Positions 33,301-42,111 of a stretch of 64,000 nucleotides of DNA are shown here, in pieces. The position numbers and the translations under genes are program-made. Within the stretch, counting starts at the first letter, position 1. Each line of letters opens with the position of its first letter. The notes under the pieces are model-generated. The model had not been told where the DNA came from. It searched no databases and saw nothing but the letters and a program-made list of their open reading frames with translations. This stretch comes from Acarospora socialis (taxonomy: Eukaryota > Ascomycota > Lecanoromycetes > Acarosporales > Acarosporaceae): contig JAMYGW020000010.1 of NCBI GenBank assembly GCA_025617375.2, positions 1-64,000 on the forward strand, in the 5' to 3' direction.

Positions 33301-34355
33301 AACTCACGGACGAGGACGTTACGCTTGGCATCGCTGCGGTCTGGCGAGCCTTGTGGACTGATGACATCAGGTTCGCATTCGGTACAGCAAACCTATTTCG
33401 ACTTTCTCGAACACCATCAACCGCTAAAGATTGGCATGGTTTTGTGTCTATAGGCGCACCCAATGATTTCATCATGCCTCTGCTATTCAACCCTGACGAT
33501 ACTGAAGAAGGCGAGGAGCCAATCGGCGCTGAGCGTGCTGTAGGCCATTTTCTGTTGGCTATCGCTTCGCGAGACTCGGAAGACAGTACTACTGTCACTA
33601 TCCAGATCCAAGACAGTATGGAAGGGCATAAAGATCTGGATGAAATTCGGGATACAGTGCAGAACATCGTCCGGTATTCTGGGTGGATGGGCCTCACTCC
33701 GGAGGGCATGCCCTTGGATGTTCAGCCAACTTTTGAGGAGGAGGTAATCACCGTTCCGCAACAGACTGGCGTTATCGAATGTGGTTTCCATGTCATCTTC
33801 AATGCATGGGCATACATGCTCGGCATCCCAATCATAAACGCCTCGCAGCGTAGCGGTACGGGGCTAGGCTTACGCGACCGAGACTTTTATGCATGTGGCT
33901 TGCGCATGGTCAACTTGGCTTTAGGCGGGTGCCTGGATTCTACGACGATTCAGGCGTTCTTCAACCACTTCGGCTACTGTGAGGCTCAGGATCCCGCGGA
34001 CGCCGTTCAGGAGATGGACTCGGTCATGATGGACGATGATATCCTCGCTGATATCATTCAAGAGATCGTAGACGAGGAGAAAGCAACCGCAACATCGAAG
34101 GGTCCTGCTCAAGGTCCCGCTCAAGGTCCCGCTCAGGGTCCCGCTCAAAATGGTAATGGAGATGGTAATGGAGATGGCAATGGAGATGGTGAGGAAGATG
34201 GCGAGGGAGGTCGCAAGGAAGATGGTGATGAAAACGGTGATGATGGTGGCGATGGAGATGGCAATGAAGATGGCAATGACGGAAAGGCTGAAAATCCCGC
34301 TGAAGGTTCGAATAACCCAATGTTCAATATATTACTGCATCTGATGGGTCTTTAG
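30308..34355 (+). CDS. Large protein with two tandem Ulp1/C48-like protease domains
   Basis: Exons 30308-30798, 30850-31150, 31204-31297 and 31363-34355 keep one frame and give 1,292 residues. Residues 1-295 form a unique region; SLWVNGVMYG followed by ETGKAAVFWW faintly recalls an FHA fold, and PPKKQRL near 290 looks like a nuclear signal. Residues 305-490 are proline-rich with five KRPSSGP-type repeats. Domain A (about 493-830) and domain B (about 905-1201) align throughout: AIASVW/GIAAVW, GAPHPLIMPLVF/GAPNDFIMPLLF, IVRNSSWM/IVRYSGWM, VPQQ, NAWAHML/NAWAYML. Domain B keeps His1024 (GHFLL), Asp1046 (IQDS), Gln in VPQQ and Cys1102 (ECGFHV), the Ulp1-type set. Domain A has Gln659, Asn681 and Gly730 instead, so it should be inactive. 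The tail is GPAQ repeats plus Gly/Asp/Asn. A SUMO- or ubiquitin-like protease role is inferred. Intron 2 (GTTTGA donor) is the weakest junction. Confidence 0.75.
31650..31696 (+). repeat. 12-bp tandem repeat in proline-rich linker
   Basis: Nearly four perfect copies of CCGCAAACGCCG encode repeated Pro-Gln-Thr-Pro. A repeat this exact inside a coding exon is likely to vary in copy number. Confidence 0.8.
34102..34149 (+). repeat. 12-bp tandem repeat coding Gly-Pro-Ala-Gln
   Basis: Four copies of GGTCCYGCTCAR occur in the C-terminal tail of the C48-like protein, followed by GGAGATGGTAAT-type repeats up to about 34,275 that code Gly-Asp-Gly-Asn. Confidence 0.8.
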
Positions 34356-34787
34356 ATTAAACGATCCAAGAGCACCGAAATCTACACAACAAAGATCTAT
34401 ATTTCCAGAGAGCGGTTTGAGCTTGCACCTAGTCGTCCTTGAATGTTTATCGCAGTTAGGAGTCAGGGCATGGGTTATAACGATGATATACTATACAAAG
34501 ACCCCTATCCAGTGGGATAGATGACTAGAGTTTGCGATAGTAGAATCAATAATAAGACTTATAATTCATTACTCAATGCCGAGTACATGTGCCATCGTCA
34601 GCGGGTTTTTTTGTAGTCCAAAAAGGCTGTAGCTAAGGAGTGGATGATTATACATAATAACGAGAAACCCAACCGAACGTCACAACCCTACCCGACTCCC
34701 AAAGATCCTTGCATGTCCCACATGCACGCTCCGAACTCGTACCACATCCTGCACCATACTTAGACTATTCGAAGCACCAAACCGACT
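34356..34787. other. Intergenic
   Basis: This is the 3' region of the C48-like gene and the promoter of the thioredoxin-like gene. No gene is seen. Confidence 0.6.
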
Positions 34788-35614
34788 ATGGTCGCAACCA
34801 CAGCCTTCCGATGCTCCGCCCGACCAAAACACACCTCCACCCTCCTGCACCTATGCACAACAACCCGGCACTTCAGCGCAACAGCGCGCCAACTAGCCAA
34901 GAACCGCATCTTCACCTCGTCCGTACCGCACTCTCCCTCCCTTATCTCCCTCTGCAACCCTCCCTTATCTCCCACATACAACTCGCCCCCCAGCTAATCC
35001 CCTCCCCCCATCGCGCGGGTCACAGGATCCGCAACGAAGAAGAAATGACCTCGCTCCTGCTGCTCTCGGCCTCGAACCGCCGCCCGCTCCTAACGCTCTG
35101 GACGGCGTCGTGGTGTCCGTCGTGTAAAGTGGTGGCGCCTGTGGTCCGCGAGCTAGTTGAGAGCGAGGGCGTGGGCGAGGAGGAGGGGGGCGTGGGGTTT
35201 GCGGAGGTGGAGTTCGATGCGCCGACGCTGGGGGCCGGGGGTGGCTTCGGAGGGGAGGGGGTGGGGATGCGATTTATGGTATGTGTGTTCTGTTGTCGGG
35301 GCGTTTGTTTGCTTTGAGGGGTGGGTATGGATACGGGGGGAGGGCAGATGGATGGGTGGATGGAATGGGGAACGAGGGCTGATGATGGGGAATGTGCGGG
35401 GTGGACATAGATCAATTCGATACCGACGCTGTTGTCGTTTAGTCGGCAGGAAGCGCAGCTGGGTACGAAGGTCACGAGCGTGGAGAAGATGAAGGATCGA
35501 GAGTTCTTGAGGGCGTGGATTCGAGAGGAGGCGAGGAGGGGTGGGAAGGGTGGTGCTGGAGGCGGTGGTGGGGGTGGACTGTTTGGGAAGTTTTTTGGGT
35601 TAGGGAAGAGCTGA
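34788..35614 (+). CDS. Mitochondrial thioredoxin-like protein
   Basis: Exons 34788-34918, 35026-35278 and 35411-35614 give 195 residues. The N-terminus (MVATTAFRCSARPKHTST, then RHFSATARQLAKNRIF) is Arg/Ser-rich without acids, typical of a mitochondrial presequence. The core has LLTLWTASWCPSCKVVAPVV, where WCPSC is the redox CxxC, then INSIPTLLSF containing the cis-Pro, and a Gly-rich tail. Intron 1 begins GTCCGT and ends GGGTCACAG, restoring IFTSIRNEEE. The middle is unusually rich in Gly/Glu because of a G-rich tract. It should reduce disulphides in mitochondria; the partner is unknown. Confidence 0.82.
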
Positions 35615-36067
35615 TGTCAAGTAAAAGGGGGAGGGGGAGGGTGTACGATAGTGGCTACAAGGGATATTGGCCTTTCTGTTGGGGCGGGGTTGTCGGAGTG
35701 TGTGGGCGGAAGAGTTTGGGACTACCGGGTAAGGAGTACTCGACGTTGCGACCTAATCGACTGTACAGACTGATGGCGCGAGCGAAACGGCAGTAGAGAC
35801 GTATCGTGCCGTTTTCGCAAGATCCGCGGATATGACTGTGCTCAGAACACTTGGTTATGCCTCGATTGGACTGGGTGTCGGTTTCGAACTGGAGTACATA
35901 GAGATGCGAGTGTCCGACTCATATAGCAGATGTTTATGTACAATCGTAGCGCCGTCATGTTGTCGATCAGCAGCTTCTCTGCGCGCACTCCGAACGCGAA
36001 ACAAAGTCCGCTCATCATCATTCTCCCGCCAGATAGTGTCATCACAGTGCGGAATTCCCAGTCGGCC
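35615..36067. other. Intergenic between convergent genes
   Basis: This 0.45 kb lies between the 3' ends of the thioredoxin-like gene (plus) and the small membrane protein gene (minus). No gene is seen. Confidence 0.6.
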
Positions 36068-36469
36068 TCACTCCCCTGCTGATTTCGACCTACTCCTAAC
36101 CGTCTCGACCCTGACCCGGGGCGTATTCCCCTCCTCCGTCTTCTTAAACCCCAACACCTGCCCAATCAGCCCTCCCGGTTTCGGCACCGGACATTCCCTC
36201 GCCTTACGCGCCATCGCCGCACCCTCATCTAGCAAGTCGTCTGTGGTCGGTTCGCCAAACCTCTCATCTGTATTCGTCGATCCTACAGCAGCTCGTTTCC
36301 GCCTCCGTCTCCGCTGCCCGTCGCCGAGATTGCCGGCATCTGCGAAATCGGTTCGGGGCGCTGGACACGGTAGGATGTGGGGCATGCCCACTACAAGGAA
36401 GGAGGCTAGAAGCGTGGTCGTGAAGAGAGAGGTCGTCCAGCGGGAGCGTGGGTGGAGGTGTGAGGGCAT
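36068..36469 (-). CDS. Small membrane protein of unknown function
   Basis: From the ATG at 36469 it is 133 residues: MPSHLHPRSRW, a hydrophobic segment (SLFTTTLLASFLVVGMPHIL), then PCPAPR, a basic run RRRRRKRA, and a conserved-looking block ECPVPKPGGLIGQVLGF. Open frame continues upstream to 36556 without an ATG, so 36469 is preferred. The arrangement of an Arg-rich N-terminus plus one span suits a mitochondrial inner-membrane assembly protein, but this is inference. No intron is needed. Confidence 0.6.
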   Translation of the reverse strand: MPSHLHPRSRWTTSLFTTTLLASFLVVGMPHILPCPAPRTDFADAGNLGDGQRRRRRKRAAVGSTNTDERFGEPTTDDLLDEGAAMARKARECPVPKPGGLIGQVLGFKKTEEGNTPRVRVETVRSRSKSAGE

Positions 36470-37071
36470 GGTGGGTGGAGGTAATGGCGGTTGTGCGAGT
36501 GCACGCTTCGGTGGGATTGTAGCGGCTATCGGATGGCCATGAGGCTGGGTCTCCAATACATCAGAATTTATATCTCCGTCAAAGTAGTGTCACGTCTCTA
36601 GGACACGTTCCTGGCACTGATTTGAAGATCCATCATGGTGGGATCTTGCGGAGATGGGATGAAGCTTTGAGGTTTAGCGTCACCTCGGTCAGTCTGCAAA
36701 CGATCTGATACGCGAGCTTTGATAGCGACAGATGATGCGCCAATAGTAATACTCAGTAACATCCACAGATATATCTCAAACGAGCAGTATTGCGTCCGAG
36801 ATTAAGTATTATCGTGTAAAGAGCTCTTGAAAAAATACTGTCTTGTTTCATTTTGACTATCTTGTACTCGCCGCTTTCGCATTGTACTGAGTATCCTGCG
36901 CAGCTGAGATCCGCAAGCCATCTACAACGCGCCAACCGGACGAGATACGCGGATATCAAACACGCATTCAAGAAGACCAAGGCTAAAGAGTAGAGCTTGT
37001 GCATATCTGACAGGTGCACTCATCGGTAAGGGCGTGCGCCGTCCGCAGACGCTCATGGTGAAGGGGCAAAC
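36470..37071. other. Intergenic, divergent promoter region
   Basis: This lies between the starts of the small membrane protein and the PP4 gene. No gene is supported. Confidence 0.6.
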
Positions 37072-38482
37072 ATGAGTGACTTGGACAAGTATGTCCACCA
37101 ACCTCGTCATGCATTGGACCGGTCTCTGATAGTATGGAAATAGAGCAATCGCACAATTACGAGCATGTCGACCAATACCCGAAGCCCAAGTTCGGGAGTT
37201 ATGCTACAAAGCGCGAGAGCTGCTGATCGAGGAGGGCAACGTGGTGGGAGTCGACGCGCCAGTGACGATTTGCGGTGATATACATGGCCAATTCCACGAC
37301 CTGATGGAGCTCTTCCGCGTCGGTGGAGACGTTCCGGACACGAATTACCTGTTCATGGGCGACTTCGTCGACCGAGGCTTCTACTCTCTCGAATCCTTCC
37401 TCCTCCTCCTCTGCCTCAAAGTGCGGTATCCCGACCGGATCACGCTGATAAGAGGGAATCATGAATCACGACAGATCACGACGGTGTATGGGTTTTACGA
37501 TGAATGTATACGGAAGTACGGCAGCGCGAATGTTTGGAGGTATTGCTGCGAGGTATTTGATTACCTGGCTTTGGGGGCTTTGGTGATGGGGGCGAGTTCG
37601 GAGGTTCAACCAACGTCTAGCGCGACGGACACACAGACGACGCTACCGGTGGACGACGAGGATATTGAGATCGAAATACTCAATTCGAATGGCGAGCTTC
37701 TCAACCGCTTTCCGCGAACCTCCCGACAACGACCTCTCACTGAAAGCAACGAGGGTTTGACGGCATCTCCAGCCGCTTCACCAAAGCGAGACACACCCGT
37801 GAAGACCGGACCGGCAGGTACAGGCGCGTCAGGCGACAGTGGCGGCTCAAGAGAGACGGGAGGCGGCGCAATCCTCTGCGTGCACGGAGGCCTGAGTCCT
37901 TTGGTCGATAGCGTGGATAAAATCCGGCTCCTAGACCGAAAGCAAGAAGTGCCACACGAAGGGGCCATGTGCGATCTCCTCTGGAGCGATCCCGACGAGA
38001 TCGACGGCTGGGGTCTCTCACCGCGCGGAGCCGGCTTTCTCTTTGGCGCGGACATCGTCAAACATTTCAACCACCGGAACGACCTCTCGCTCATTGCACG
38101 AGCCCATCAGCTCGTCATGGAGGGCTTCAAGGAGATGTTTGACTCCAGTATCGTCACGGTCTGGTCGGCGCCGAACTACTGTTACCGCTGCGGCAATGTC
38201 GCAGCCATCCTGGAGCTCGGCGAGGACAGCAGCAACGGCGGGGTGGTGGCCAGGAGTAATGGTGACCTTGGGAGGAGTACGGGCGGTCTCGTTGGAAACT
38301 ATCCGGGTGATGTGGGTAGGAGACCGGGGCCGGGGAGACGGTATCGGGTCTTTGAAGCCGCGCCACAGACTTCGAGAGGCATGCCTGCCAAGAAGCCTGT
38401 GGCCGACTATTTCCTGGTACGTGTCAATAGCTGATGACCTTACCTTACCACCGAGACTCCGTGCTAACTGTCGGCGCAGTAA
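37072..38482 (+). CDS. Ser/Thr protein phosphatase PP4-type catalytic subunit
   Basis: Exon 1 is 37072-37088 (MSDLD plus two bases), exon 2 is 37144-38416, and a last exon carries only the stop TAA at 38480-38482. The protein is 430 residues. Metal-site motifs are GDIHGQ, GDFVDRG, RGNHE and the later His in [20 protein letters not shown] and the methylated C-terminus DYFL are present. [16 protein letters not shown] and [16 protein letters not shown] fit PP4 (Pph3) better than PP2A or PP6. Metazoan PP4c is about 307 residues; here a Ser/Pro-rich insertion of about 95 residues sits between DYLALGALV and ILCVHGG, and about 45 residues are added before the C-terminus. It acts in DNA-damage recovery and cell-cycle signalling. 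The stop codon is created by splicing. Confidence 0.9.
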
Positions 38483-38547
38483 TTGATCTAGCTGTCGTTC
38501 TACATACCATCGGTCGACGTTTCAATAAATATCCGACGTCGTCATCA

Positions 38548-38850
38548 TCATAGCCGAGAAATAAAACCATTATGAGCTGAAAGTTTCGCCCAATTGGCAT
38601 GGTCGAGCGCAATGCAAACATAGTAAATTCCGACTAACATGACAGCAAACGGACTCCCTACCTTAAAAACCCAGAACTGTTGAGCTCTTCGGATCTCTCT
38701 TCCCCAATACGTATCATATTCTCTCTTCAGCCCGCCGTTCTTCGACCATGCAGAAACGGAGCGCAGGGAGATGATCAGGATCGTATGAAACCCTAGAATA
38801 GCAAGACGGAGCACTGGTACTGGCCGCTCAATCTTACGGCGAGTGGGTTC
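38548..38850 (-). CDS. Possible small two-span membrane protein, start not found
   Basis: An open frame reads RRKIERPVPVLRLAILG, FHTILIISLRSVSAWSKNG, GLKREYDTYWGREIRRAQ, QFWVFKVGSPFAVMLVG, IYYVCIALDHANW. It has two hydrophobic segments and looks coding, but no ATG precedes it in frame before the stop at 38851-38853. A short first exon may lie upstream. It is convergent with PP4. Function unknown. Confidence 0.4.
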   Translation of the reverse strand, partial: EPTRRKIERPVPVLRLAILGFHTILIISLRSVSAWSKNGGLKREYDTYWGREIRRAQQFWVFKVGSPFAVMLVGIYYVCIALDHANWAKLSAHNGFISRL

Positions 38851-39091
38851 TCAACAGCACTACTACACTTGGACGCACAGTCGGTGGTAGATGGCAAAAG
38901 GCAGATCACGTCAGGTCGGTCGCGCAAAAAAAATCGTAAAATGGAGGGGGCGCGGATTTAAAAAGATGCGGGCCTTCAACGAAAACATTGAAGTAGTTTC
39001 GTCAAGGCCCAAACTAGGACTCCTCCTCCAGTTCAATGGCCTAATATTCTCTCTGCGCTGGGTTGAGCGACCTTGAGAGGAGGAGAACAGG

Positions 39092-39908
39092 TCATTTCAC
39101 CGCTCCATTGTCCTTCTGATGTCGTGCTACCCCATGGCCCATCTCCTTATGTTCATCCGTATATCGAATGAATGGTTTACAGCCAGGAAAGACTAGTTTT
39201 GGGGCATTGCAGAGGCGGTCTTTTAGGGTTTCCCATGTCTGAAGACATTCATCGCTGGGGTCGAGACCGTCGTATGAATGGCGAGATAGATTCTGCCCTT
39301 CGCCAGGCAAACTTCCGAATAAGAAAGGACGTAAGCGGACGGGGATAGTGTGAAGTTCTCCTACATGGAGTGGGAAGTACTACTTGACACTCTCTATCAA
39401 TGTCATGGATAATCAGATGTAGATTGCCTATACTGCTTTGAAACCCTCCGTCTTGTATAGCACAGTCCTAATTTTCGTCCCCTACGAAACTTGCTTTCGT
39501 CTGGATGCAAGGGAGTGCTCCAAACATACTTCGCATCTCTTTGACAGACCATGGTATCTATACAGTGAGTATTCAATTGCCACGAGCAATGACTAAATAT
39601 ATCATTCATCCTTCTAAGCTTTCTAGATATTCTCAGTTCACGAGAGCTTGTCGTTGAAGGACCAGAAAGACTCGACATTTAGCATATAGGTGTTTAGAGT
39701 TGAGCAGTTCTTCGTCTCTATAAACATTGCTTTGGTGACGAGGCGCAATGGCATTTGATTCCAACCAGGAATCATACAACAAAAGCTCCCCATCAATCAG
39801 CGACCTGAAATACACGAGAGTACTTCGTGGCCCAATTGCCATGGACGGGAACGTGGGAAGTGAGAGCATTATTGAGGCTACGAACAAACCCGAACTATTC
39901 TGAATCAA
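39092..39908 (-). mobile_element. Ty3-like LTR retrotransposon fossil (pol fragment)
   Basis: At 39310-39092 the minus strand shows the reverse transcriptase/RNase H junction typical of Ty3-type pol (LKDRLCNAPKLVFPG and KPFIRYTD). Sequence up to about 39,908 has further weakly pol-like frames. No long terminal repeats were found. It is a short, old, broken remnant with several breaks. Confidence 0.6.
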
Positions 39909-39974
39909 CCCGAATCAAGCTATCAAGCAACGCCGACAATTACAACAACACGCCCAACCTCTCCCATTCTGGCT

Positions 39975-41408
39975 TCAAAGAGTCATAGTAACCATCTGCT
40001 CCTCCGGCACCTCTGCCCCTGTCTCCTCCGGCGGCACTGCACCCCCCGCATTCCCACCATCACCTCCTTCTCCTGAGCCCTGACCCTGCGCAGTCGTCGG
40101 CCCCTTCCCCTTCGCGTTCACAGGCCCATAGCTAGGCCCTTGCCGCTGCTGACGACCACTCGCCACCTTCCCCTCAACGACCCTCGCCAAATGTGCCCTA
40201 TCGCTCTCCCTCCCCTCCCCAGCCCTCAGCCTCGCAAGTCGCAAATCGTGCTCCGCTGTCTTCAAGTCGGCCGTGGCAGTCGCCAGCTGCGCACGTAGCT
40301 GCGCGATCGATCGGCCCCGCCTCTGCGCCTCGGCGTAGAGCTCGTTGATGCGGGCGTCCTTGCGGCGTTGGTGCGCCGTGTTGCGGGTGCCGACCTCGGG
40401 CCGCACGACGGTCTGCACGAGCGGGTGGCTCGTTTCCATGGTACGGGTCGCCGCTGTGCCGGGATGGATGCCGTGACCGGGGACGATGAAGATGGTGCGC
40501 GAGCCCGGGATGCGGTAGGCGCGGGAGGTGATGTCCATGACGACGACGGGGGCGAGCGGGGAGACGGTCTGCCGGGCGGTTTTGGTGGGTGGGGCGTGGA
40601 GGGCTAGTGCGGCGGCGCGTTCGCTCGCTTCTTGCTCCTGTTGCTTGCGCGAGAGCTCTTCGTTCAGCACGTCCCAGATCTCCGGGGTGAGGTTGGCCAG
40701 CACGTAGCGGTCTTGTGGGAAGAGGAGGGGTTTGCCTTCGGCCATGCGGCCGGTGGAGTTCAGTTGCATGGGCGCCATGGCTTCGCCGGCGAGGACGTCG
40801 CGCGAGTTGGCGAGTTCGGCTTCCAGTTCGGCGACGCGCTGGACGAGGGTCGTGGTGTAGACGAGCCATTGGCCGAGGATGGTGTCCGCTACTTGGGGGC
40901 GGGCCGGGTCGCCTTGAAGCGGGAGGATGGAGAAGAGGCCGCCGTCTGGAGCGCATTCGTGGTCGATGTATTCGAGTAATGAATTAGCATGTTCGATGTG
41001 GGCGGCCAGATCGCGTCGGTCGCCGTTGCCTTCGGCGAGGGTGCAGCCGGCTCGGAGAATGTCGGGGCCTGTCGCGTTATCCTGCGAGGTGGCGATCTGG
41101 TTGCGGACACTGTTGAGGGGGAGTGAGTGGGAGGGGGTGAGGTTGTTGTAGAGGGTGTCAAGATCGTCGAGCCAGTCGAAAGCGTCATCGGTGTCGGACT
41201 CGTGGTCGACTACGGTGAGCGTCTTAAAGAGGTTGCAAAGAGCTTGGGCGTGTTGTTTCAGTTGTATGAGAGTCGGGGCGACGCCGTTGGAGTGGCTGAA
41301 GTATGAGCAGTTTAGGAAGTTGTACTTGTGGCACTCTTCTCCAGTCCACTCTGCGAGGAAATTGGGTCGATATGCCCCAGCAAATAGATGAGCAGGGATT
41401 GGGTCCAT
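39975..41408 (-). CDS. Conserved fungal protein with C-terminal coiled coil, function unknown
   Basis: It is intronless, 477 residues, with the ATG at 41408 (MDPIPAHLFAGAYRPNFLAEW). There is a folded-looking N-terminal half (ECHKYNFLNCSYF, TLIQLKQHAQALCNLFKTL, WLVYTTTLVQRVAELEAELA), a basic segment HQRRKDARINELYAEAQRRG leading into a predicted coiled coil at about 350-400, and a Gly/Gln-rich tail ending in acidic residues. The frame remains open upstream for 46 codons to a TAA at 41547-41549, with a further open piece back to an ATG at 41639 in the same frame (see findings). GC is high in the 3' half. Function is not recognised. Confidence 0.7.
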   Translation of the reverse strand: MDPIPAHLFAGAYRPNFLAEWTGEECHKYNFLNCSYFSHSNGVAPTLIQLKQHAQALCNLFKTLTVVDHESDTDDAFDWLDDLDTLYNNLTPSHSLPLNSVRNQIATSQDNATGPDILRAGCTLAEGNGDRRDLAAHIEHANSLLEYIDHECAPDGGLFSILPLQGDPARPQVADTILGQWLVYTTTLVQRVAELEAELANSRDVLAGEAMAPMQLNSTGRMAEGKPLLFPQDRYVLANLTPEIWDVLNEELSRKQQEQEASERAAALALHAPPTKTARQTVSPLAPVVVMDITSRAYRIPGSRTIFIVPGHGIHPGTAATRTMETSHPLVQTVVRPEVGTRNTAHQRRKDARINELYAEAQRRGRSIAQLRAQLATATADLKTAEHDLRLARLRAGEGRESDRAHLARVVEGKVASGRQQRQGPSYGPVNAKGKGPTTAQGQGSGEGGDGGNAGGAVPPEETGAEVPEEQMVTMTL

Positions 41409-41546
41409 CTGCTCAAGGGCGACTTCATTCGTGGATGTCTTTTCTTTTGACGTAAGCCTGACACTCTGCCCTCCGGACGGCCTTTGGGTTAAGTCAATGG
41501 TGATACCCTTGCCATCGGGTGCTCCTGCAGTGTAATCAGCACCGGT

Positions 41547-41639
41547 TTACTGGGCTTGTGGGACTTTGTGGGTGTTATCACCTTCTTGGGTCTGGCCTTC
41601 TGTTGCTGCCTGAGGATCTGCATTACTCGGTGCTGCCAT
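41547..41639 (-). other. Upstream 30-codon frame in phase with the next gene
   Basis: ATG at 41639 reads MAAPSNADPQAATEG and ends at TAA 41547-41549. The following 46 codons up to the ATG at 41408 are open in the same frame. It could be an upstream frame or an N-terminus cut off by one C-to-T change (CAA to TAA). Confidence 0.4.
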
Positions 41640-42111
41640 GATGAATTCAGATGTCTTGAGATACGGTACGTATTGAAGATTACGACGTTTCAACGATCGA
41701 CGACCAAGATGAGCGACTAAGAATTTGCCATTGTCATGATTGTTGCGAAATAGATACAGCAATCACAAAGAACGCCGGAATAGGCAAGCTTGCCAGGGCA
41801 ACGCCGAAAGCAGCATTGGAATGCAAGGTGCACGTTCGCTATGCAGCACCACCACCCATCAGCGTCTACCCAACGCAAACAGCAGCAAAATGAGAATTAT
41901 CGCGTGGAGAAAGGAGCAGTATCGAATTACTAAGTAAACAAGCAGACATCATCCTAGGGACTGTGTAGCGTTCTTATAAGCAAATCCCGCAGCACATCCG
42001 CAACTACAAGCTTCTCACAACATGCTCACAACAAGAGAGAACTTGGTAAGAAATAGCAACTTGAAGAAGTGCACAGACTTGTTGGGCCAGTCCCATCTCT
42101 TGATGTCGTCT
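41640..42111. other. Intergenic
   Basis: This 0.47 kb between two minus-strand genes serves as promoter for the left one and 3' region for the right one. No gene is seen. Confidence 0.6.

Noticed and set aside
34145-34327. Long Ser/Pro or His-rich minus-strand frames under the C48-like gene
   Set aside because: They mirror the Gly/Asp repeat of the plus-strand coding sequence.
40198-40956. 252-codon Arg/Pro-rich minus frame
   Set aside because: It is an alternative frame of the GC-rich 477-residue gene and is strongly biased by its codon use.
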